This document shows, in pieces, positions 44,824 to 52,074 of a stretch of 64,000 bases of DNA. Source of the stretch: Pseudomonas canadensis (GTDB lineage Bacteria; Pseudomonadota; Gammaproteobacteria; Pseudomonadales; Pseudomonadaceae); contig NZ_AYTD01000017.1 of the NCBI RefSeq assembly GCF_000503215.1, positions 248,001-312,000 on the forward strand. Direction: 5' to 3'. The position numbers were made by a program, and so were the translations under genes. Positions within the stretch are counted from its first letter, which is position 1, and each line of letters starts with the position of its first letter. The notes under the pieces were generated by a model. The model ran no database searches. It was not told where the DNA came from and was given only the letters and a program-made list of their open reading frames with translations.

Positions 44824-45687
44824 TTAGAGTGGAGACATTTCCTGCGCCAACCCCAGGAACGCCGCCGGCAATCGTGCGCCTTTGCGCTCCTTGAGGCAGT
44901 ACAGGTACTCCGGAATCTGCGGCGCATTCTCGATAGTCAGCACGCGCAGTTGCGGGTCGTGTGGCACTTCCTGCCGCGCAATGATGCTGATGCCTATGTT
45001 GCGCAACACCGCCTCACGGATCGACTCGCGGCTGCCAATCTCCAGCAACGGGCCATAGCTCACGTTGGCGCTTTGCAAGAGTTCCTCAGTCAGGCTCCGC
45101 GTGGTTGAGCCCGCCTCGCGCATCAACAATGTGTGCCCGGCCAACGCCGAGAGCGGCACATGATCCAACTTGGCCAGCGGATGGTTGCGATGCACTGCCA
45201 GCACCAGCGGGTCGGTGCCCAGCACACGGCGGATCAGGCGCGGGTCCTCCAGCAGTTGCGAGGAGGCGGCGACGTCGACGCGGTAGTCGTCCAAGGCTTC
45301 AAGCACTTGTTGGGAGTTGCCGATTTCCACCGACACTTCCACTTGCGGCAGACGCTCGCGGAAGGCTTTGACCAGGTCGAGGATGTAGTAAGGCGCCGTG
45401 GCGGCAATCCTCAATGCGCCCTGGACCTGGCCACTGTTGCGCAGGAAAAACTCGATGTCCGCTTCTTGCTGCAACAGCGCCTTGACCATCGGCAGCAAGC
45501 GCGCACCCTCGTCGCTGACGGTGAGGCGGCGGCCGCCGCGGTAGAACAGCTCGACGCCGTACTGGCTTTCCAGGTTACGGATCTGGGTGGTGACCGTAGG
45601 TTGGCTCAGGCCGAGTTTTTTCGCCGCCTGGGTAATGCTGCCCAGGCGGGCGACCATGAAAAACGCCTTTAACTCGGCACTCAGCAC
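44824..45687 (-). CDS. LysR-family regulator of aminoethylphosphonate catabolism
   Basis: A 287-residue LysR regulator with an N-terminal winged helix (AFFMVARLGSITQAAKKLGLS, about 8-28) and a substrate domain. It resembles the LysR subgroup associated with aminoethylphosphonate genes, and it lies upstream of the importer operon on the same strand with about 185 bp between, which would hold the operon's promoter. Its start is GTG at 45687. Which compound it senses is unknown. Confidence 0.85.
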   Translation of the reverse strand: MLSAELKAFFMVARLGSITQAAKKLGLSQPTVTTQIRNLESQYGVELFYRGGRRLTVSDEGARLLPMVKALLQQEADIEFFLRNSGQVQGALRIAATAPYYILDLVKAFRERLPQVEVSVEIGNSQQVLEALDDYRVDVAASSQLLEDPRLIRRVLGTDPLVLAVHRNHPLAKLDHVPLSALAGHTLLMREAGSTTRSLTEELLQSANVSYGPLLEIGSRESIREAVLRNIGISIIARQEVPHDPQLRVLTIENAPQIPEYLYCLKERKGARLPAAFLGLAQEMSPL

Positions 45688-45703
45688 ACCACCCTCTCAT
45701 CGT

Positions 45704-47962
45704 TTATTTGCGCAACAGGCGCAGGCCATTGAACACCACCAGCAGGGCCACGCCCATGTCGGCGAACACCGCCATCCACATGGTGGCCAAGCCCAGGAAG
45801 GTGACCACCAGGAAGATCGCCTTGATTACCAACGCCAGGGCGATGTTCTGCTTGAGGATACTCGACGTTTGCCGCGACAGACGAATGAATGCCGGAATCT
45901 TGCGTAAATCATCGTCCATCAAGGCCACGTCGGCGGTTTCGATGGCGGTATCGGTGCCCGCTGCGGCCATGGCAAAACCGATCTCGGCACGGGCCAACGC
46001 CGGGGCGTCGTTGATGCCGTCACCGACCATACCCACGCGGTGGCCTTGGCCGTAGAGCGATTCGATGGCTTGCAGCTTGTCCGTCGGCAACAGGTCACCC
46101 TGAGCCTGGTCGATGCCCACCTGGGCGGCAATCGCCTGAGCGGTGTGAGTGTTGTCGCCGGTGAGCATCAGGGTCTTGATGCCCAGCTCGTGCAGTTGTT
46201 GGATAGCTTCGCGGCTGCTGTCCTTGACCGTGTCGGCCACAGCGAACAGTGCCAATGGGCCGGACTTATCGAGTAACAGCACCACCGATTTGCCCTGTTT
46301 TTCCAGGGCGAAGAGTTTTTCTTCCAGTTCCGGCGAGCACAGGCCCAGGTCTTCCACCAGGCGGTGGTTGCCCAGGTGGTAGGTTTCGCCGTTGATGTCG
46401 CCACGCACGCCCCGACCGGCCAGGGCCTCGAAGTTATCCACAACATGGGTGGGCAGGTTTTTATCCACAGCCGCGTTGGCAATCGCCAGCGACACCGGGT
46501 GATCGGAACGCCCGGCCAGACTGGCAGCCAAAGCCGGCGCGCTGTCTGCGACATTGGGGAACAGCGCCAGGTAATCGGTTTGCACCGGCTTGCCGTGGGT
46601 GATGGTGCCGGTCTTGTCGAGGGCCACATAGTCGAGCTTGTAACCACCCTCCAAGTACACGCCGCCCTTGATCAAGATGCCTTTACGCGCCGCCGCCGCC
46701 AGGCCGCTGACGATGGTCACCGGGGTGGAAATCACCAGCGCACACGGGCACGCCACCACCAGCAGCACCAGGGCGCGGTAGATCCAGTCGAACCAGGCGC
46801 CGGCCATGAACAGCGGCGGAATAATGGCCACGCCGAGGGCGAACAGAAACACCGCCGGGGTGTAGATTTTCGAGAAGCTGTCGACAAAGCGCTGGGTCGG
46901 CGCGCGCGCGCCTTGGGCCTGTTCCACCGCGTGAATGATGCGCGCCAAGGTGGAGTTGTTGGCCGCTGCAGTGACTCTGTATTCCAGGGAACCGGCCTGG
47001 TTGATGGTGCCGGCGAAGACCTTATCGCCCACGGTCTTTTCGATCGGCAGGCTTTCACCGGTGATCGGCGCTTGGTCGATGGTGGATTGGCCGGCGGTGA
47101 CTTCCCCGTCCAAGCCGATACGCTCGCCAGGTTTTACCCGCACGATTGCGCCCAACTCAATGCTTTTGACTTCTTTTTCAACCCAGGAACCATCAGCCTG
47201 CCGCACCGTGGCTTGCTCCGGCGTCATCTGCATCAAGCCGCTGATTGCATTACGCGCACGGTCCAGGGACTTGGCTTCGATCAACTCGGCCACGGTGAAC
47301 AGGAACATCACCATGGCGGCTTCCGGCCATTGGCCGATCAGGATCGCACCGGTGACGGCGATGCTCATCAGCGCATTGATGTTCAGGTTGAGGTTTTTCA
47401 GGGCAATCCAGCCCTTTTTGTACGTGGTGAGGCCGCCGCTGAGGATCGACACCAACGCTACCAATGCGATCACCCAGGTGGGCGCGACGCCACTGAAGTG
47501 CAGCACTTCGGCACCCAACGCACCCACGCCGGACAACGCCAGGGGCCACCAATGTTTCTTGGCCGGTGGCTCTGCGGCCGGGGTGCCCTCTTCGATCGGA
47601 TCAGCCTGCATCCCCAGGGATTTGATCGCTTCGATGATCGGTGCAGTACTCGGCAAGTCGTGAGTGACGCCGAGGATGCGGTTGATCAGATTGAACTCCA
47701 GCTGCTGCACGCCGGCCAGCTTGCCCAGTTTGTTCTGGATCAGCGTCTGCTCGGTGGGGCAGTCCATGGCTTCGATGCGGAAAGTGCTCAGCCGCGAGCC
47801 GGCGGTGGGCGCCTCGCTCAATTGCACCAGCGCCGGAGTTGGAGTGCCGGAACAGCAGGAGCCGCCGTGGCCGTGGTCATGTACAGGCGTGAGTTTTTTC
47901 GGGGCATGATCGTGGTCGTGATCATGCTCGTGTTTATGCGGGGTGTGGATGGAATCGCTCAT
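45704..47962 (-). CDS. cadA: Cd2+/Zn2+/Pb2+-exporting P1B-type ATPase
   Basis: A 752-residue heavy-metal efflux ATPase. The N-terminus is histidine-rich (HKHEHDHDHDH, 9-19) with a Cys-Cys pair, followed by a metal-binding domain with MDCPTE (C68). The membrane CPC motif is at 405-407, the phosphorylated aspartate in DKTGT (449-453) and the hinge GDGINDAPAL near the C-terminus. CPC plus the MDC motif indicates zinc, cadmium and lead rather than copper. The start at 47962 is chosen over a longer form that would include the promoter. It diverges from cadR across a MerR-type operator. Confidence 0.93.
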   Translation of the reverse strand: MSDSIHTPHKHEHDHDHDHAPKKLTPVHDHGHGGSCCSGTPTPALVQLSEAPTAGSRLSTFRIEAMDCPTEQTLIQNKLGKLAGVQQLEFNLINRILGVTHDLPSTAPIIEAIKSLGMQADPIEEGTPAAEPPAKKHWWPLALSGVGALGAEVLHFSGVAPTWVIALVALVSILSGGLTTYKKGWIALKNLNLNINALMSIAVTGAILIGQWPEAAMVMFLFTVAELIEAKSLDRARNAISGLMQMTPEQATVRQADGSWVEKEVKSIELGAIVRVKPGERIGLDGEVTAGQSTIDQAPITGESLPIEKTVGDKVFAGTINQAGSLEYRVTAAANNSTLARIIHAVEQAQGARAPTQRFVDSFSKIYTPAVFLFALGVAIIPPLFMAGAWFDWIYRALVLLVVACPCALVISTPVTIVSGLAAAARKGILIKGGVYLEGGYKLDYVALDKTGTITHGKPVQTDYLALFPNVADSAPALAASLAGRSDHPVSLAIANAAVDKNLPTHVVDNFEALAGRGVRGDINGETYHLGNHRLVEDLGLCSPELEEKLFALEKQGKSVVLLLDKSGPLALFAVADTVKDSSREAIQQLHELGIKTLMLTGDNTHTAQAIAAQVGIDQAQGDLLPTDKLQAIESLYGQGHRVGMVGDGINDAPALARAEIGFAMAAAGTDTAIETADVALMDDDLRKIPAFIRLSRQTSSILKQNIALALVIKAIFLVVTFLGLATMWMAVFADMGVALLVVFNGLRLLRK

Positions 47963-47993
47963 TCTGTCGCGTCCGTAAAGGTGCCTGTTGCCA

Positions 47994-48024
47994 AGTAAAG
48001 ACCCTGTAGCCACTATAGGGTCAA
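47994..48024 (-). promoter_or_regulatory. MerR-type cadA promoter and CadR operator
   Basis: On the minus strand a TTGACC -35 (48019-48024) and TTTACT -10 (47994-47999) are 19 bp apart, the over-long spacing of MerR-activated promoters. The spacer holds the inverted repeat GACCCTGTAG-CCA-CTATAGGGTC (48000-48022), symmetric except for one pair. CadR bound there should twist the DNA to activate cadA when cadmium is present. Confidence 0.85.
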
Positions 48025-48047
48025 GCACCCATTTGGAGATTGCTGCG

Positions 48048-48488
48048 ATGAAGATCGGCGAACTGGCCAAACTGACCGACTGCCCGGTGGAAACCATCCG
48101 TTACTACGAGAAGGAAGGCCTGCTGCCACCCCCGGCGCGCACCGACGCCAATTACCGCGTTTACACCCAAGCGCACACCGAGCGACTGGTGTTTATCCGT
48201 AATTGCCGCAGCCTGGACATGACCTTGGAAGAAATCCGCAGCCTATTGGGCTTGCGCGACAGCCCCCAGGACCAGTGCGAAAACGTGAATGCGTTGATTG
48301 ACGAGCACATCCACCATGTGAAGGCGCGGATCGATGGGCTGTTGGCGTTGCAAGAGCAATTGCTGGACTTGCGCCAACGCTGTGGCGGCGGGCCCGAGTG
48401 CGGGATTCTGCAGCGGCTGGAAGTCAGCGGGAGTGTGGCAGCCAGCGAGGCTGAGCCCTCGCATGTAGGCAGAAGCCACGGCCACTAA
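48048..48488 (+). CDS. cadR: MerR-family cadmium-responsive regulator CadR
   Basis: A 146-residue MerR regulator: N-terminal winged helix (MKIGELAKLTDCPVETIRYYE), a dimerisation helix and metal ligands C77, C112 and C118 (RCGGGPECG). The C-terminal tail ends SHVGRSHGH, a histidine-containing extension seen in Pseudomonas CadR. It diverges from cadA with the operator between them, so it probably also regulates itself. The start at 48048 fits the family N-terminus. Confidence 0.92.
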   Translation: MKIGELAKLTDCPVETIRYYEKEGLLPPPARTDANYRVYTQAHTERLVFIRNCRSLDMTLEEIRSLLGLRDSPQDQCENVNALIDEHIHHVKARIDGLLALQEQLLDLRQRCGGGPECGILQRLEVSGSVAASEAEPSHVGRSHGH

Positions 48489-48507
48489 ATCAAGTGAACA
48501 CCGGCTA

Positions 48508-48553
48508 AATGTGGGAGCGGGCAAGTCGAATCGTCGCACCGCCGCTCCCACAT
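48508..48553. repeat. Short REP pair
   Basis: aatgtgggagcgg and ccgctcccacatt with about 19 bp between them, a truncated REPIN lacking the conserved inner core. It lies between the convergent cadR and thyA genes and overlaps neither. Confidence 0.75.
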
Positions 48554-48556
48554 TGA

Positions 48557-49390
48557 TCAGATGGCGACGTCGGCCTTGATGCTTGGGTCGGCGTCGTAAC
48601 CGACGATTTCGAAGTCTTCAAACTTGTAGTCGTAGATCGACGCAGGCTTGCGCTTGATTACCAGCTCCGGCAGCTTCTTCGGCGTGCGCGCCAGCTGGGT
48701 CTGGATCTGCTCCATGTGGTTGCTGTAGGCATGGGTGTCGCCGGTGGTGACGATGATCTCGTGAGGGATCAGGTCGCACTGCTGGGCCAGCATATGGGTG
48801 AGCAAGGCCAGCGCGGCGGTGTTGTACGGCAGGCCGAGGAACACGTCGGAGCTGCGAATATACAACTGCATCGACAGGTGACCGTCGTGCACAAACGCCT
48901 GGTACAGCAGGTGGCACGGCGGCAGGGCTTGCTTGCCGTTGCGCGCGTTTTCCTGCGGGCTCTGGGTCTCGTCGGGCAGGTACTCGACGTTCCAGCCGTG
49001 GAACAGGATGCGGCGGCTGTTGGGGTTGGTCTTCAGCGTGTGGACCATGTAATCGATCTGGTTGATCGTGCCACCGTCCTTGGTCGGCCAGGCGGTCCAC
49101 TGTTCGCCGTACACCGGGCCCAGGTCACCGTCTTCGGTGGCCCATTCGTCCCAGATCTTTACGCCGTTTTCGTTGAGCCATTTGATATTGGTGTTGCCGC
49201 TCAACATCCAGATCAATTCGTTGGCGATGCTTTTGAAGTGAAGCTTCTTGGTGGTCAGCAGCGGGAAGCCGTCGGCCAAGTTATGCCGATACTGACGGGC
49301 AAACACGGCCTTGGTGCCGGTGCCGGTGCGATCGCCCTTGGTCAATCCATTGGTCACGACGTCGTTCAGCAGTTCGAGATATTGCTTCAT
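48557..49390 (-). CDS. thyA: Thymidylate synthase
   Basis: ThyA methylates dUMP to dTMP using methylenetetrahydrofolate. The 277-residue protein has the nucleophile C159 in ALPPCHLLYQAF, RTGTGT near the N-terminus and the DVFLGLPYNTAALALLTHMLA helix region. It is slightly longer than the E. coli enzyme because of an insert before the active cysteine. The ATG at 49390 is chosen over an upstream start inside a hairpin region. It lies downstream of lgt. Confidence 0.96.
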   Translation of the reverse strand: MKQYLELLNDVVTNGLTKGDRTGTGTKAVFARQYRHNLADGFPLLTTKKLHFKSIANELIWMLSGNTNIKWLNENGVKIWDEWATEDGDLGPVYGEQWTAWPTKDGGTINQIDYMVHTLKTNPNSRRILFHGWNVEYLPDETQSPQENARNGKQALPPCHLLYQAFVHDGHLSMQLYIRSSDVFLGLPYNTAALALLTHMLAQQCDLIPHEIIVTTGDTHAYSNHMEQIQTQLARTPKKLPELVIKRKPASIYDYKFEDFEIVGYDADPSIKADVAI

Positions 49391-49411
49391 TTTTTTACCC
49401 GTATCGTTGAA

Positions 49412-49436
49412 GCCGAGGCTGCGCAACAGCCTCGGC
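49412..49436 (-). other. Intercistronic stem-loop between lgt and thyA
   Basis: A 10-bp perfect stem gccgaggctg/cagcctcggc with a 5-nt loop, 9 bp after the lgt stop and 22 bp before thyA. It is not followed at once by a T run on the minus strand, so it may be a processing or stability element or a partial terminator rather than a full stop. Confidence 0.55.
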
Positions 49437-49444
49437 ATTCGAAT

Positions 49445-50257
49445 TTAAAGCGCGGTGTTCTTCAAAGGTTGCGGGCGATTGTACGCCCACCACAGCAAGC
49501 CCAGGCCGCCGAGGATCATCGGCAAGCTGAGGATCTGGCCCATGGTCACCCAACCGAACGCCAAATAGCCCAACTGTGCATCCGGCACGCGCACGAACTC
49601 GACGATGAAGCGGAAGATCCCGTAGAACAACGCGAACATGCCCGACACCGCCATGGTGGGGCGCGGTTTGCGCGAGAAGATGTACAGGATAAGGAACAGC
49701 GCCACGCCTTCCAATGCGAACTGATAAAGCTGCGACGGGTGGCGCGGCAGTTGCGCCGGGTCACTGAACGGCGGGAACACCATGGCCCACGGCACGTCGG
49801 TCGGCTTGCCCCACAGTTCGGCGTTGATAAAGTTGCCGATACGCCCGGCGCCCAAGCCGATCGGTACCATCGGCGCAACGAAGTCCATCAGTTGGAAGAA
49901 CGATTTGCCGTTGCGACGGCCGAACCACCAGGCGGCGATCATCACGCCGATAAAGCCGCCGTGGAACGCCATGCCGCCCTTCCACACCTCGAAGATCAGC
50001 GTCGGGTTGGCGATGTACGCGGAGAGATCGTAGAACAACACATACCCCAGGCGTCCGCCGACAATCACCCCCATCGACAGCCAGAAAATCAGGTCGGAGA
50101 GTTTCTCCTTGGTCCAGGTCGGGTCGAACCGGTTCAGGCGTCGAGAGGCCAGAAACCAGGCACCGCCGATGCCGATCAGGTACATCAACCCGTACCAGTG
50201 GATTTTCAGCGGACCGATGGCCAGGGCCACCGGGTCGATCTGCGGGTAAGGCAGCAT
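49445..50257 (-). CDS. lgt: Prolipoprotein diacylglyceryl transferase
   Basis: Lgt adds diacylglycerol to the lipobox cysteine of prelipoproteins in the inner membrane. The 270-residue protein has about seven membrane helices, the IHWYGLMYLIG start, HGGFIG and the signature GLGAGRIGNFINAELWG. It precedes thyA and follows the TauE gene on the same strand, the usual Pseudomonas order. Confidence 0.96.
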   Translation of the reverse strand: MLPYPQIDPVALAIGPLKIHWYGLMYLIGIGGAWFLASRRLNRFDPTWTKEKLSDLIFWLSMGVIVGGRLGYVLFYDLSAYIANPTLIFEVWKGGMAFHGGFIGVMIAAWWFGRRNGKSFFQLMDFVAPMVPIGLGAGRIGNFINAELWGKPTDVPWAMVFPPFSDPAQLPRHPSQLYQFALEGVALFLILYIFSRKPRPTMAVSGMFALFYGIFRFIVEFVRVPDAQLGYLAFGWVTMGQILSLPMILGGLGLLWWAYNRPQPLKNTAL

Positions 50258-50335
50258 TGCGACTCCTCGTTAATCATTCGTTATGGCGACCGGGACCATG
50301 CCGGGCCGCGATTAAGCCTGCATTATTCAAATTCT

Positions 50336-51118
50336 TTAAAGCAAAAAGTTCAGACCGACACAGAACAACAGCCCGGCGAACAAGCGCTTGAGCAGACGCG
50401 GCGACAATCGATGTGCCAAGCGTGCGCCGAAGCGGGCAAACACCATGCTGGTCAGGGCAATGCCCAGCAGCGCCGGCAAATACACGAACCCTAGACTATG
50501 AGCGGGCAACAGCGGGTCATGCCAGCCCAGAATCATGAAACTTAATGCACTGGCCAGCGCAATCGGCAGGCCGCAGGCCGATGAAGTGGCCACCGCCTGC
50601 TGCATAGGCACGCTGCGCCAGGTCAAGAACGGCACCGTCAGCGAGCCGCCGCCAATCCCGAAAATCGCCGAGGCCCAGCCGATAAACGTACCGGCGACGG
50701 TCAAGCCAAACTTGCCCGGCACCGTCCGGCTGGCCTTGGGCTTCACCTCCAGTGCCAGTTGAACGGCCACCAGCAAGGCAAATACGCCGATGATCTTTTG
50801 CAGGTGCGGGCCGGAAATCGCCTCGGCGGTCAATGCGCCAAAACCGGCGCCGATCAGGATGCCCACGGTCATCCACACAAAGATCGGCCAACGCACCGCG
50901 CCCCGTCGATGATGCTCGCGCACAGCATTCACCGAGGTAAAAATGATGGTCGCCAGGGAGGTGCCCACGGCCAGGTGGGTCAGCACCTGCGGGTCGAATC
51001 CCTGCAAGGTGAAGCTGAACACCAGTACCGGCACGATGATGATCCCGCCGCCCACGCCGAACAGCCCGGCGAGTACACCCGCACAGGCACCGAGCAGCAA
51101 ATACAGCAGAAATTCCAT
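50336..51118 (-). CDS. TauE/SafE-family membrane transporter
   Basis: A 260-residue protein with about eight membrane helices and the internal repeat of the TauE/SafE (DUF81) family: GVLAGLFGVGGGIIIVPVL in the first half and AIFGIGGGSLTVPFL in the second. Members export sulfite, organosulfonates or related anions; the substrate here is unknown. It precedes lgt on the same strand with a 78-bp gap. Confidence 0.88.
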   Translation of the reverse strand: MEFLLYLLLGACAGVLAGLFGVGGGIIIVPVLVFSFTLQGFDPQVLTHLAVGTSLATIIFTSVNAVREHHRRGAVRWPIFVWMTVGILIGAGFGALTAEAISGPHLQKIIGVFALLVAVQLALEVKPKASRTVPGKFGLTVAGTFIGWASAIFGIGGGSLTVPFLTWRSVPMQQAVATSSACGLPIALASALSFMILGWHDPLLPAHSLGFVYLPALLGIALTSMVFARFGARLAHRLSPRLLKRLFAGLLFCVGLNFLL

Positions 51119-51238
51119 GGGAGCCCCCGAACCAAGTCCGGCATGTTAACGGATGGAAGGCATGCGACCCAACTGCATACGATGGAACGCCTCGGCTTGA
51201 GTGGGTAGAGTGGCTAAAAACACAAAAGGGATCGCCTG

Positions 51239-51985
51239 ATGTGCCTGATTGTTTTCGCCTGGCGGCCGGGCCACGCCCAGCCACTGATCGTCGCGGCCAA
51301 CCGCGACGAGTTCTACGCCCGCCCCAGCCTGCCGCTGGCCCAGTGGCTGGATGCGCCCGAGGTCTACGCCGGTCGTGACCAGGAAGCCGGCGGTACTTGG
51401 CTGGGGGTCAATGCCGATGGCCGCTTTGGCGCGCTGACCAATATCCGCGACCCGCACCAGCCTCCGGCCCGTAAGTCCCGTGGCGAGTTGGTCGCGCGAT
51501 TTCTCAGCGGCTCGCTGCCGATTGAAGAGTATTTGGCCGACGTTAACGGCCGCTCGATTGAATATGCCGGGTTTAACCTGCTGATAGGCACGCGCGATGA
51601 GCTGTGGCATTACAACGCCAACCATACGGAGCCGACGCGGCTGAAGTCCGGCGTGTATGGATTATCCAACGCAGGGTTGGATACACCGTGGCCCAAATTG
51701 CTCAAGGCCAAGGCGGCGTTGAGCGAAATACTCGTAGACCCACAGCCTGACGCGTTATTGGGGATTTTGAGTGATCCGCAGACGGCGCCGTTTGCGGACC
51801 TGCCAGATACAGGGGTGGGATTGGCAACGGAAAGCCTTTTATCCAGCGTGTTTATTGCCAGCCCGAGCTACGGGACACGGGCGAGTACGGCATTGATCGT
51901 GAATGCCGACGGGACGCGGCAGATGGTGGAGCGCAGTTTTGGGCCGCATGGTGGGCGGCTTGGTGAGGTAGAACTCAGGATTTAG
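51239..51985 (+). CDS. NRDE/TANGO2-family protein
   Basis: A 248-residue protein that starts MCLIVFAWRPG and carries the ANRDEF motif (about 21-26) that names the NRDE family. The invariant cysteine at position 2 suggests an N-terminal-nucleophile type fold. The eukaryotic homologue TANGO2 has been linked to heme or lipid handling; the bacterial role is unclear. It is divergent from the TauE gene and convergent with ptsP. Confidence 0.85.
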   Translation: MCLIVFAWRPGHAQPLIVAANRDEFYARPSLPLAQWLDAPEVYAGRDQEAGGTWLGVNADGRFGALTNIRDPHQPPARKSRGELVARFLSGSLPIEEYLADVNGRSIEYAGFNLLIGTRDELWHYNANHTEPTRLKSGVYGLSNAGLDTPWPKLLKAKAALSEILVDPQPDALLGILSDPQTAPFADLPDTGVGLATESLLSSVFIASPSYGTRASTALIVNADGTRQMVERSFGPHGGRLGEVELRI

Positions 51986-52000
51986 CGGTGTTTGGGCTGG

Positions 52001-52072
52001 CGCCATCGCTGGCAAGCCAGCTCCTACAATGGAATACATCCCCCTGTAGGAGCCGGCTTGCCGGCGATGGCG
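52001..52072. repeat. REPIN, tgtaggagccggcttgccggcgat type (inverted order)
   Basis: cgccatcgctggcaagccagctcctaca then, after about 15 bp, tgtaggagccggcttgccggcgatggcg. It sits between the convergent NRDE and ptsP genes. The left arm has several changes from the right. Confidence 0.85.
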
Positions 52073-52074
52073 GT

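Noticed and set aside
46364..47998. 544-codon plus-strand frame opposite cadA
   Set aside because: Antisense shadow of cadA; it reads through the cadA promoter and ends inside the operator region.
26441..48500. Whole accessory stretch considered as a genomic island
   Set aside because: No integrase, tRNA border, direct repeats or obvious composition shift are visible, and folA inside it belongs to the backbone; separate small insertions fit better.
48716..50494. 592-codon plus-strand frame opposite thyA and lgt
   Set aside because: It spans two well-supported genes and their intergenic gap in antisense; no family match.
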